Shown: in pieces, positions 1 through 8,249 of the stretch
Position numbering within the stretch: position 1 is the first letter of the stretch
Layout: the number at the start of each line of letters is the position of its first letter
Assembly (NCBI GenBank): GCA_965199905.1
Contig: OZ241366.1
Location: forward strand, 5,022,001 to 5,086,000
Reading direction: 5' to 3'
DNA from: Ilyomonas sp965199905
GTDB taxonomy: Bacteria > Bacteroidota > Bacteroidia > Chitinophagales > Chitinophagaceae
DNA length: 64,000 nucleotides
The notes under the pieces: model-generated
What the model was told of the DNA's origin: nothing
The model's input: the letters and a program-made list of their open reading frames with translations, nothing else
The model's database searches: none
Made by a program: the position numbers and the translations under genes

Positions 1-930
1 GGTGCCGTGTGCCGCTTCGGCTTCCATCGTTTTGCCGTCTGGCGTAACGAGTGTTGAGGTCATCAAACCCAGGCTGCCAAAGCCTTGTGCAACGGTATCG
101 CTTTGTACGTCGCCATCGTAGTTTTTACAAGCCCAAACAAAGTTGCCGTTCCATTTTAAGGCACTGGCTACCATGTCATCAATCAGGCGATGCTCGTAAG
201 TAATGCCGGCTTCGTCGAACTTGTTTTTAAATTCAGTTTGAAAAATATTTTCAAAGATGTCTTTGAAGCGACCATCATATTTTTTAAGAATGGTATTCTT
301 GGTAGACAGATATAACGGCCATTTTTTGGTCAATGCCTGATTAAAGCAGGCACGCGCAAAGCCCATTATACTTTCGTCGGTATTGTACATGGCCAATGCA
401 ACACCATCACCTTTAAAGTTGTACACTTCAAATTCCTGTTTTGTGCCGTCTTCGCCTTCAAATTTTATAGTCAGCTTGCCTTTGCCTTTGGTTACAAAAT
501 CAGTAGCGCGGTATTGGTCACCAAACGCGTGGCGACCGATGCAAATTGGAGCCGTCCAGTTGGGAACCAGGCGTGGTACATTGTCGCACACAATCGGCTC
601 GCGAAAAACAGTGCCATCAAGGATGTTGCGAATGGTGCCGTTCGGGCTTTTCCACATTTGCTTTAAGCCAAATTCTTCTACGCGGGCTTCGTCAGGTGTT
701 ATCGTTGCGCATTTAATTCCGACACCATATTGACGGATGGCATTGGCGGCATCAATCGTTACCTGGTCATTGGTCTCGTCGCGATACTCAATGCCAAGGT
801 CAAAGTATTTTATATCGACATCTATGTAAGGAAGAATGAGTTTGTCTTTGATGAACTTCCAGATGATGCGTGTCATTTCATCGCCGTCAAGCTCAACAAC
901 AGGATTGGCGACTTTAATTTTTTCAGCCAT
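1..930 (-). CDS. icd: NADP-dependent isocitrate dehydrogenase, 5' part (cut by window start)
   Basis: Catalyses oxidative decarboxylation of isocitrate to 2-oxoglutarate with NADP in the TCA cycle. The reverse strand reads without a stop from ATG 928-930 to position 1, giving 310 residues. Visible signatures are the N-terminal ELDGDEMTRIIW, the substrate-binding KSPNGTIRN (residues 94-102) and the EAAHGT motif at the window edge. This is the eukaryote-like homodimeric type, usually a little over 400 residues, so roughly the last quarter lies outside the window. A Bacteroidota-type -7 box (TACATTTG on the reverse strand, 966-973) sits just upstream. Identification is firm; only completeness is unknown. 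Confidence 0.95.
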   Translation of the reverse strand, partial: MAEKIKVANPVVELDGDEMTRIIWKFIKDKLILPYIDVDIKYFDLGIEYRDETNDQVTIDAANAIRQYGVGIKCATITPDEARVEEFGLKQMWKSPNGTIRNILDGTVFREPIVCDNVPRLVPNWTAPICIGRHAFGDQYRATDFVTKGKGKLTIKFEGEDGTKQEFEVYNFKGDGVALAMYNTDESIMGFARACFNQALTKKWPLYLSTKNTILKKYDGRFKDIFENIFQTEFKNKFDEAGITYEHRLIDDMVASALKWNGNFVWACKNYDGDVQSDTVAQGFGSLGLMTSTLVTPDGKTMEAEAAHGT

Positions 931-965
931 GTTCTTTTGTTTGTTAAATGAATAAAAACGGGTGG

Positions 966-973
966 CAAATGTA
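966..973 (-). promoter_or_regulatory. candidate -7 box of icd
   Basis: The reverse strand reads TACATTTG, an exact match to the Bacteroidota -7 consensus TAnnTTTG, 36 nt upstream of the icd ATG. No convincing TTG -33 element is found 19 nt further upstream, so this rests on the -7 match alone. Confidence 0.4.
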
Positions 974-1134
974 AGGATTCAGTTGAACGAAATGCGGAAA
1001 TCTGGCGATAGATATTCAATTGACAAAGTCGTAACAATCGAAACCAGCCTTCGCGTTTACACGTACCTATTTCGGTTGGAATGATTTTAGCGGAAATAAA
1101 GTAGTAGTTTTAAAATCCAAACATCAATATCCTT

Positions 1135-1881
1135 ATGCAAGGCAAGAAATGCAATACAGCCATCGGGGCGAAAGCTTTTTTCATTTGTTTACTGTTTCTT
1201 TTTTTGGGAAGAAGCGCTGAAGCCAAAGGGAATTTTATTCTTACTTTTTTTTCTGATACAACTACAATTGCTAAAGCGAGTGCCAATGCAAAAACATTTT
1301 TAGCACTCGGTGATTCGTACACTATCGGTCAATCTGTTGATTCGTCAGATCGTTTTCCGGCGCAGACGGCAGCTATATTAAAGCGCAGAGGATACAACGT
1401 TGCAAACATTGATTACATAGCTACCACAGGCTGGAAAACTGTCAATCTGCAATGGGCGATAGAAGCGATGCGCACGAAGAAAAAGTATGATGTGGTTACG
1501 CTGCTGATTGGCGTAAATGATCAATATTTAAAGAAAGACACCAGCGGCTATCGTGAGCATTTTACCAATCTTTTGCAGAAGGCCATATCTTTTGCTGACA
1601 GCAATCATGCTCATGTATTTGTTTTATCTATTCCCGATTATGGCGTTACGCCGTTTGGCAGCAATTTAAAAAATGTAAGCAAACAGATCGATCAGTTTAA
1701 TGTGATTAACAAGCAAGTGGCAGTGGCTTACGGTGTAAACTATACAAACATTACGGGCATCAGTCGGTTTGATGCCATTGACAGCACAACGATTGCGTGG
1801 GATGATATGCACCCATCTGGCAAGCAATATGCACAATGGGCATTAGCGCTCGCCAATAAGATGACGAACGTGTTGCAGTAA
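1135..1881 (+). CDS. SGNH/GDSL hydrolase, secreted
   Basis: Serine esterase or lipase-type hydrolase, probably exported. The 248-residue protein starts with a basic N-terminus and a hydrophobic signal segment (about residues 12-30). The family blocks are in order: GDSYT with the nucleophile Ser (block I, residues 59-63), GVND (block III, 126-129) and DDMHPSG with the catalytic Asp and His (block V, 223-229). The substrate cannot be read from sequence; relatives deacylate carbohydrates or lipids. It is followed after 40 nt by a paralogue in the same orientation, so the two look like a tandem duplication. Start chosen at the first ATG that includes the signal peptide. Confidence 0.88.
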   Translation: MQGKKCNTAIGAKAFFICLLFLFLGRSAEAKGNFILTFFSDTTTIAKASANAKTFLALGDSYTIGQSVDSSDRFPAQTAAILKRRGYNVANIDYIATTGWKTVNLQWAIEAMRTKKKYDVVTLLIGVNDQYLKKDTSGYREHFTNLLQKAISFADSNHAHVFVLSIPDYGVTPFGSNLKNVSKQIDQFNVINKQVAVAYGVNYTNITGISRFDAIDSTTIAWDDMHPSGKQYAQWALALANKMTNVLQ

Positions 1882-1921
1882 TTTATAAAATCAACGGACC
1901 CGTTTATTACGTATCTTTTGT

Positions 1922-2689
1922 ATGAAGAAAGAACGTTTATCAATTGCTTTTTTATCCTTTATCTTTCTTACTTTTTCGTTTCTCATGCTGCTTTCCTGCC
2001 GGAAAAAAGAAAGCGTTGTAACCGTTGTTTCAATTCCTGTTGATAGTACATTAATACCACCTTCAACTGATACTACTTTTTTAGATAGTAATTCTGCGCC
2101 TAAAACATTTCTTGCTTTGGGTGATTCTTATACTATCGGTCAGTCGGTTGATTCATCAGAACGTTTTCCGGCACAAGCAGCGGCTTTGTTATTAAACCAG
2201 AACATTACCATAGCGCCCATTACATACATAGCTGCCACGGGCTGGACAACAATTAGTTTACAAAATGCAATTGAACTTCAAAACCCACAAGGTCTCTTTG
2301 ATATTGTTACGTTATTAATTGGAGTAAATGATCAATACCAAACCGGCGATACTATAAATTACCGTAGCCGTTTTACAGACTTGCTGAATACGGCTATTTC
2401 TTTAGCTGTTAATAAGAATCATGTGTTTGTTATTTCTATTCCTGACTATGGCGTAACACCTTTTGCAAGCGGCAAACCGGGTGTTAGTGAACAGATTGAT
2501 TTGTTCAACACAATCAACAAAGAGGTAGCTGATAGTTATGGTGTGAATTATACTGACGTAACTGGTATAAGCAGAGCAGATGCAGGTGATAATACTATGT
2601 TAGCTGTTGATGGTCTGCACCCGTCAGGCAAGCAATATGCACAATGGATACAGGTTTTAGAACCATCAATTTACAAGGTGCTAAAATAA
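1922..2689 (+). CDS. SGNH/GDSL hydrolase lipoprotein, tandem paralogue
   Basis: Second copy of the upstream hydrolase, 255 residues. The mature part is closely similar (GDSYTIGQSVDSS, TLLIGVNDQY, SIPDYGVTPF and HPSGKQYAQW are shared). The N-terminus differs: it is a lipoprotein signal with lipobox LLSC (Cys26), so this copy is likely membrane-anchored whereas the first has an ordinary signal peptide. Catalytic residues are Ser in GDS (67-69) and the Asp/His of DGLHPSG (230-236). The tandem arrangement with different export signals suggests a duplication followed by a change of location. Confidence 0.88.
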   Translation: MKKERLSIAFLSFIFLTFSFLMLLSCRKKESVVTVVSIPVDSTLIPPSTDTTFLDSNSAPKTFLALGDSYTIGQSVDSSERFPAQAAALLLNQNITIAPITYIAATGWTTISLQNAIELQNPQGLFDIVTLLIGVNDQYQTGDTINYRSRFTDLLNTAISLAVNKNHVFVISIPDYGVTPFASGKPGVSEQIDLFNTINKEVADSYGVNYTDVTGISRADAGDNTMLAVDGLHPSGKQYAQWIQVLEPSIYKVLK

Positions 2690-2703
2690 CGTTGGCTGAA
2701 ATA

Positions 2704-4581
2704 TTAGCTAACAATTAAAACAGGTATACTGAGTTTATGGCGTACCTGGTCTACCGTAGCTCCGAATACGTAATCCTTGATACCTGTATGCCGGTGGGCA
2801 CCCATAATGATCATGTCTGCTTTTTCATGCTTTACAATGCGGATAATTTCATCAATGCGGCTTTGGTAGCCTAATGCAATCGTAATATTATGTCCCAGAT
2901 TTTTTAGTTGTATAGCGTAATCTTCGAGGCGTTGATGGTCGTTGCGCGTTTCATAATCATCAGCCGCAGCGCCAAAATAATTGGCTGATGCTGTTTCTAC
3001 TACATGTATTAAAACATAGGTAGAATTTGTTTTTCCCTGGTTTAAGGCATACGCAATAAGTTTTTCATCAAGATAGCTAAAGTCCAGCGCCACAGCAATG
3101 CGCCGCGTTTCCGGAACGGTAAGATTTTTCAACAATTTTTCTTCGCCATGAAGAAAAATGTTCTTGTGTTTTTTATGCTTGTAAATAATGGGTAACAATG
3201 TTGTGATAATGAACAGACCGATGAAAATGAGTGAGCCGGTTCCGGTTACTATTTTTAAAAGCAAATTGCCATCCCCGGTAAAGACGCCAATTACTGTTTC
3301 CGCCACTAACTTTACATTCAGATATACAAGAATACCGGCAACCAGCCACGCAGCAACTTTGGTGTAAGGCTTTATAACAAACTCACCCATCGTTTTTTTA
3401 TCGCTCACAAAATGGATAAGCGGGATGATGGCAAAACTCAATTGCAGGCTTAGCACTACCTGGCTTAGCACCAGCAAATCATTTACTTTTTCTTCCCCCG
3501 CAATAATAACAGTGAGCAAAGCCGGGATGATGGCTAGCATGCGCGTAAGAATGCGCCGTAGTAAAGGATTGATACGAAGTTTTAAATAGCCTTCCATCAC
3601 AATTTGCCCGGCTAAAGTGCCCGTTACTGTTGAGCTTTGACCCGCAGCAATCAATGCAATGGCAAATAAAGCAGGCGCCAGTTTTGTTCCTAAAAGTCCA
3701 TGCAATAGCTGGTGTGCATCCTGTATGGTGGCAACATTTTGATGCCCGGTTTTGAAGAATGTAGAAGCGGCGAGAATCAGGATGCAGGCATTTACAATGA
3801 ACGCAATATTTAAGGCAACTGCACTATCAATAGCATTAAATTTTAGAGCCCGGCGAATGCTGGATTCATCCGATTTTACTTTGCGCGTTTGCACCAAAGC
3901 CGAGTGCAGGTAAAGGTTGTGTGGCATTACCGTAGCACCGATGATACCGATAGCGATGTATAAGGCCTGTTTGTTTAAAACCGTTGGGCGAAAGCCTTTT
4001 ATAACTTCTCCCCATTGAGGTTTGGCAAAGAATATTTCTGCCAAAAAAGAAAGCCCGATGATGGCAATTAAGGCAATAATAAATGCCTCTAGTTTTCGCA
4101 TGCCAAGCTTCTGCAAATAGAACAGGAGAAAGGTATCTAAAATAGTAAGCGATACGCCCCAGATAAGCGGCAAACCGGTTAATAATTGAATGCCGATTGC
4201 CATGCCAATTACTTCTGCAAGGTCGCAGGCAGCAATGGCAAATTCGGCCAGTATATAAAGACAAAAGTTGACAGCTTTAGGGTAGACTTCGCGGTTTGCC
4301 TGCGCCAGATCTCTTCGCCTAACAATGCCCAATCTTGCACTCAAATTTTGAAGCAACAGCGCCATCAGGTTGCTCATCAATAACACCCATATGAGGCTGT
4401 AGCCAAACTGTGCGCCGCCTTGCAAATCAGTCGCCCAGTTGCCCGGGTCCATATAGCCGACGCTAACCATATAAGCTGGTCCTACAAAGGCAAAAAAGCG
4501 ACTCCATTTTTTGCCTTTTGAAGTGTCTACCGATTCGTGCACATCACCTAATGACAACTCGTGTTTATAATCCTGGCGCAT
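2704..4581 (-). CDS. mntH: Nramp-family Mn2+/Fe2+ transporter with C-terminal UspA domain
   Basis: Proton-coupled divalent metal importer of the inner membrane. Residues about 30-470 form the Nramp fold: DPGN in TM1 (45-48) and MPH in TM6 (219-221), the family's metal-binding unwound helices, are both intact. From about residue 491 to the end is a universal-stress-protein (UspA) domain, cytoplasmic, with a modified nucleotide loop (GAHRHTG followed by FGAT) that lacks the second Gly of the usual G-x2-G. Plain MntH proteins are about 410-450 residues, so the extra 150 residues are the added domain. It lies 56 nt downstream of the DtxR-type regulator on the same strand and is probably co-transcribed and Mn-repressed. 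Confidence 0.93.
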   Translation of the reverse strand: MRQDYKHELSLGDVHESVDTSKGKKWSRFFAFVGPAYMVSVGYMDPGNWATDLQGGAQFGYSLIWVLLMSNLMALLLQNLSARLGIVRRRDLAQANREVYPKAVNFCLYILAEFAIAACDLAEVIGMAIGIQLLTGLPLIWGVSLTILDTFLLFYLQKLGMRKLEAFIIALIAIIGLSFLAEIFFAKPQWGEVIKGFRPTVLNKQALYIAIGIIGATVMPHNLYLHSALVQTRKVKSDESSIRRALKFNAIDSAVALNIAFIVNACILILAASTFFKTGHQNVATIQDAHQLLHGLLGTKLAPALFAIALIAAGQSSTVTGTLAGQIVMEGYLKLRINPLLRRILTRMLAIIPALLTVIIAGEEKVNDLLVLSQVVLSLQLSFAIIPLIHFVSDKKTMGEFVIKPYTKVAAWLVAGILVYLNVKLVAETVIGVFTGDGNLLLKIVTGTGSLIFIGLFIITTLLPIIYKHKKHKNIFLHGEEKLLKNLTVPETRRIAVALDFSYLDEKLIAYALNQGKTNSTYVLIHVVETASANYFGAAADDYETRNDHQRLEDYAIQLKNLGHNITIALGYQSRIDEIIRIVKHEKADMIIMGAHRHTGIKDYVFGATVDQVRHKLSIPVLIVS

Positions 4582-4637
4582 TTATTTTATTCTCTTTTAC
4601 GTTATAAGGCTGAATGATTTTTTTAGATATTTTTTGC

Positions 4638-5294
4638 TCAAACGACAAAAATGTTATCAGCAAACTTTTGACTAACGCTATGCTTTTGATTTCCGGCTTC
4701 TATCTCCATCATGTCATCATATTCCTGCCGGCTGATGACTTTAATTTTACTGCTGATACCTAAGCCCAGTTTCACAACATAGTTGAGGAACGGTGTGGTA
4801 TTATCTTTTACTGCCACTATGCGACATGCTTTTCCCACTTTAATTTCTGACAGTTTTTTACGAGGTTTCTGCTTTAATTCACCTTTGGCATTCGGTATCA
4901 CATCGCCATGCGGATCGTACTCGGGATAGTCAAGATAATGATCGAGTTTTTCTATCAGCTTGGCAGATTGTATATGCTCCAGTTGCTCTGCTATTTCATG
5001 CACTTCATCCCAGGTGAAATCAAGTTTTTCATATAGAAAAGTTTCCCAAAGCCGGTGCTTGCGCAAAACATCTGTTGCCAGTTTTTTTCCGGCTTTTGTC
5101 AACGATATTTTTCCATACTTTTCGTAGCTGATTAGTTTTTTTTCCTTTAGCTTTTTCAGCATATCGTTTACGGTAGCCGGCTTCACATTCAGGTGAGTTG
5201 CCAGTTCATTCGTTCCGGCTTCTGCTTTGCCGGTCTCCGGATTTGTTAAGTGAAATAAAGCTTTCAGGTAATTCTCACCGGTATAAGACAGCAT
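4638..5294 (-). CDS. mntR: DtxR/MntR-family metal-dependent repressor
   Basis: Mn2+- or Fe2+-sensing transcriptional repressor, 218 residues. Residues 1-65 are the winged HTH (TNELATHLNVKPATVNDMLKKL as recognition region). About 70-130 is the metal-binding and dimerisation domain, with the expected HRLWE and EVHEIAEQLEH His/Glu ligands. About 145-216 is an SH3-like FeoA domain, which makes it an IdeR/DtxR-length protein rather than the short Bacillus MntR. It precedes mntH in the same operon, and a perfect 11-bp inverted repeat lies 28 nt upstream of its ATG, consistent with autoregulation. Mn specificity is inferred from the mntH neighbour. Confidence 0.92.
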   Translation of the reverse strand: MLSYTGENYLKALFHLTNPETGKAEAGTNELATHLNVKPATVNDMLKKLKEKKLISYEKYGKISLTKAGKKLATDVLRKHRLWETFLYEKLDFTWDEVHEIAEQLEHIQSAKLIEKLDHYLDYPEYDPHGDVIPNAKGELKQKPRKKLSEIKVGKACRIVAVKDNTTPFLNYVVKLGLGISSKIKVISRQEYDDMMEIEAGNQKHSVSQKFADNIFVV

Positions 5295-5322
5295 AGTGTA
5301 AAGATATAGACAAATCGAAAAC

Positions 5323-5348
5323 TTAAAGTTAGAATAGTCTAACTTTAA
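5323..5348. promoter_or_regulatory. MntR operator (perfect inverted repeat)
   Basis: TTAAAGTTAGA and its exact reverse complement TCTAACTTTAA are separated by 4 nt (ATAG). The inner TTAG...CTAA core matches the general DtxR/IdeR-type site. It lies directly upstream of mntR-mntH. Binding by MntR is inference from position and family. Confidence 0.75.
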
Positions 5349-5828
5349 AATATTACCACTTTTGCACTTATTACATGAATATCAAAAGGTGCTTTGTAAT
5401 CAATGATTACGACAAGACTTTTTTCAAGAACCACGCGGGTTAAAAGTTTCAAGAGTTTAATGATTCAGCTCGTAAAAGTTCAATTGGGTAAATACAAATA
5501 CAGTTTTTTGGTAACCATCGTTTGTCTCTTTTGTGATTGACGTTTGTTGCCATTCCTGCTGCTTCTACACGCACGAATGCTTCCATCGAGGCTGCGGACA
5601 ATGATCAGGCTTTTACGAAGGCGGGTATTGAACAGCCAGTTCAAAAAGGGCTTTTATCGCAAAGTTTATGTGCTAAAGGCTGCACTCTACAATTCAATAA
5701 CTGCATTTGCCTAAATGAGTTTGGCTCTTAAATTAAAACTGATTTTAAAGCGGTTAGTTTGTGGTTATCTAAAATTGGCGAAGAAATATTTTTAAGAAGT
5801 TACTTTTATCGCTGTTTAAAACCGGAAC
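5349..5828. other. intergenic stretch with no recognisable gene
   Basis: About 480 nt between the mntR operator and the next lipoprotein gene. Short open frames exist (for example 5537-5731 on the plus strand) but none has a family motif, a convincing start or protein-like composition. No terminator or repeat was seen. Confidence 0.5.
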
Positions 5829-6797
5829 ATGCATAACTACTGTTGGCTTTTTATTCTCAGTTTTCTTTTTTCCTGTCACGACAAAAAGCCATCCCTTGCT
5901 GATAACCAGCCTGTGCAGGAGAGTGATTTTTTTGATGCTTTTCAAACAGTAAAACTCCCGTATAATGTAGCCGATACAAGCCTCGCAGGCATTGGCGATA
6001 CTACCACAATCAGTTCTGCAGTGTTGAAACAATTTATTCCTGATACAGCTTTAAAGGCAGAACGGGCAAAGCAAACTACAGCTATCGTCTTTCGCCCGGT
6101 TGGAAAAATAGAAACCAAAACGGAATCTTATTTATTATTGCTTTCTAAAAGCGGAAAGCAATATTCGTTGTCTTCTTTTCTCTTTGCAAAAGACAAAAAA
6201 AAGATGGTTTATGTAAGTCATATCGACGTGGTAAAAAGTGGTGAAAACGATGGCTACATTCATACACTCGACATCAATTCTGAACCGACATTCATTGTTA
6301 CAAAAAGCAAAACGACTGGTGGTGAATATGTATATTCCAGGAACGGATATGCGTACAGTAAAAGTACAAATGCTTTTATTGAAGTGATTAATGAAAGTAC
6401 CGAAAGCGCGAAGAATGGCCGTGAAATTATCAACCCGATAGACACGCTCACTAAGTTATTTAAGTACAGCGGCGATTATACAAAAGACAAAGTAAATTTC
6501 ATGTCTGTACGCGATGGAAACATTCCCGGCAGGTACACGTTTTTTCTTCATTTTGATAAAAGCAAAGGCGAGTGCACCGGCGAGCTAAAAGGAACCTTGT
6601 TAATGGTTGATGCTACTAAAGCTGTTTTCCAACAAAGCGGAGATCCTTGCGTGATGGACTTTGCGTTCAGCGCCAATTCTGTGAAAGTTATAGAGCGTGG
6701 TAGCTGCGGCAATCATCGTGGCATCACCTGCCAGTTTGATGATACCTACAAAAAGAAAATAAAGCCGCCTGTGAAGGGAAATAAAAAAACAAAGTAA
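5829..6797 (+). CDS. hypothetical lipoprotein
   Basis: A 322-residue protein I do not recognise. The N-terminus (MHNYCWLFILSFLFSC) is a short lipoprotein signal with the acylated Cys at residue 16, followed by a polar, Asp/Ser-rich linker, so it should be a lipid-anchored envelope protein. No transmembrane segment follows. The middle is beta-rich with many Lys, Ser and Thr, and the C-terminus is strongly basic (KKKIKPPVKGNKKTK). Two Cys pairs late in the protein (CTGEL...CVMDF and CGNHRGITC) could form disulfides. It is followed 26 nt later by the thioesterase on the same strand; functional linkage is unclear. Confidence 0.75.
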   Translation: MHNYCWLFILSFLFSCHDKKPSLADNQPVQESDFFDAFQTVKLPYNVADTSLAGIGDTTTISSAVLKQFIPDTALKAERAKQTTAIVFRPVGKIETKTESYLLLLSKSGKQYSLSSFLFAKDKKKMVYVSHIDVVKSGENDGYIHTLDINSEPTFIVTKSKTTGGEYVYSRNGYAYSKSTNAFIEVINESTESAKNGREIINPIDTLTKLFKYSGDYTKDKVNFMSVRDGNIPGRYTFFLHFDKSKGECTGELKGTLLMVDATKAVFQQSGDPCVMDFAFSANSVKVIERGSCGNHRGITCQFDDTYKKKIKPPVKGNKKTK

Positions 6798-6823
6798 AGA
6801 TCTCATCACTACAATTACAACGG

Positions 6824-7258
6824 ATGTATATTTCTGAAACAACAACAAGAGTAAGATATGCAGAGACAGACCAGATGGGGATTGTGTATTATGGAAATTA
6901 TGCGCAGTACTTCGAAATTGGTCGTGTTGAAGGCATTCGACAGCTTGGATATTCGTATAAGGAAATGGAAGAAGATGGTGTGATGCTGCCTGTTGTTGAA
7001 GTGCATATTAAATACCTGCGTTCAGCGCTGTATGATGATTTGCTTACTATACGAACAACGTTGAAAGAACTACCAATTGATCATGTTATAACCTTTTATT
7101 CGGAAGTGCTGAATGAAAAAGAAAAGCTGCTGACAACGGGTACAGTAACTCTGTATTTTTTAGATACAAAGACCAAAAGAAAAACACTGATTCCTGAGAA
7201 AATGAAAGAGCGTTTGGTGCCTTTTTTTGAAGGCAATAACAAACTTTTTACTAAATAA
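6824..7258 (+). CDS. acyl-CoA thioesterase, YbgC/4-hydroxybenzoyl-CoA type hotdog
   Basis: Hydrolyses acyl-CoA thioesters in the cytoplasm. The 144-residue protein is a single hotdog fold. The family signature RYAETDQMGIVYYGNYAQYFE (residues about 11-31) contains the catalytic Asp of the YbgC group (D in ETDQMG), and the later VEVHIKYLRSALYDD and TGTVTLYFLD strands complete the fold. Length is typical (130-150). In many bacteria this gene is near Tol-Pal genes, but no such neighbours are here. Actual acyl substrate unknown. Confidence 0.9.
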   Translation: MYISETTTRVRYAETDQMGIVYYGNYAQYFEIGRVEGIRQLGYSYKEMEEDGVMLPVVEVHIKYLRSALYDDLLTIRTTLKELPIDHVITFYSEVLNEKEKLLTTGTVTLYFLDTKTKRKTLIPEKMKERLVPFFEGNNKLFTK

Positions 7259-7354
7259 TATTCGCTGCAAAATCAATTCTTTCACTTCTTGTTTACACGG
7301 TTTACAGATAGAAAGAGAAGAAAGAAAATCATTTCAAAAACCAAATGTTTGAAC

Positions 7355-7933
7355 ATGAATCAGGAAGTAGACTGGTATTTTGCAAAGCCTGAAAAATGGC
7401 AGAAAGAAATTATGATGCTGCGAAGTATTGCTCTCGCTTGCGGACTGGCGGAAGAGCTGAAATGGGGATGTCCCTGTTACACTTTTGAAGGAGCTAACAT
7501 TGTTTTGATACATGTATTTAAAGATTATTGTGCATACCTGTTTTTCAAAGGTGCATTGCTGCATAATGATGACGGCATCCTGATACAACAAACAAAAAAC
7601 GTGCAGGCAGCCCGACAAGCGAGATTCACCAATCTGCATGAAGTTGCAGACAAAGAGACCTTATTGACAGCTTATATTTATGAAGCAATAGAAGTGGAGA
7701 AAGCCGGTTTAAAAGTGGAACTGAAAAAGACTTCTGAATTTTCGATGCCCGAAGAGTTTCAGAAAAAGCTGGATGAAGATAAAGTATTGGAAACTGCTTT
7801 TAAGAGATTGACGCCGGGGCGGCAACGCGCGTATCTTCTTTATTTTTCGCAACCTAAGCAAGTTAAAACCCGTGAGGCAAGAATTGAAAAATCGATACAA
7901 TTAATTTTGGCTGGAAAGGGATTGAATAATTGA
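7355..7933 (+). CDS. DUF1801 / YdeI (OmdA)-family protein
   Basis: A 192-residue protein combining an N-terminal DUF1801 fold (EVDWYFAKPEKWQKEIMMLRSIALA, ELKWGCPCYTFEGANIVLIHVFKDYCAYLFFKGALL) with a C-terminal YdeI/OmdA segment (FKRLTPGRQRAYLLYFSQPKQVKTREARIEKSI). The combination is common in Bacteroidota; its biochemical role is not established. The open frame extends 22 codons further upstream to a less likely start. I chose ATG 7355 because the family homology begins there (MNQEVDWYF) and the upstream codons are basic and unconserved in look. Confidence 0.85.
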   Translation: MNQEVDWYFAKPEKWQKEIMMLRSIALACGLAEELKWGCPCYTFEGANIVLIHVFKDYCAYLFFKGALLHNDDGILIQQTKNVQAARQARFTNLHEVADKETLLTAYIYEAIEVEKAGLKVELKKTSEFSMPEEFQKKLDEDKVLETAFKRLTPGRQRAYLLYFSQPKQVKTREARIEKSIQLILAGKGLNN

Positions 7934-8249
7934 TTGATGAGTTGAAATATGTATGCTTTTTTGAGCGATGAATCTTTGTAATGGTTGTTCTCTACACGCT
8001 TTTGTGAAAGCTCAATCATTGCCCGGAACGGTGATGAGAGAATTCTTGCTGCTTCAACATGCAAGAATCAGAACAGTCGATCACAAAAGCAACGGACAAT
8101 GGCTACCAAAACTGTATTTTGTTTCAAACTTATTCATTACTAATATCCTTCAATAAGATTAATAAGAGATATAGTTCTAATGGTTGAAAAGTTCATCTTT
8201 GTATTGTCTCTTTACTGATATGTAACGTAAAAAGAAGGAGATAAACCAA
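7934..8249. other. intergenic stretch, nothing recognised
   Basis: 316 nt before the M13 peptidase gene. A GGAG at 8237-8240 is the probable ribosome-binding site of that gene. No other motif or gene remnant was recognised. Confidence 0.5.

Noticed and set aside
2691..2712. Hairpin GTTGGCT-N8-AGCTAAC between the convergent SGNH and mntH genes
   Set aside because: Short stem with a wobble pair, no T run on either side, and it overlaps the mntH stop codon; not convincing as a terminator.
5537..5731. 64-codon plus-strand open frame rich in Ala and Cys
   Set aside because: No ribosome-binding site, motif or neighbour support; composition looks like chance.
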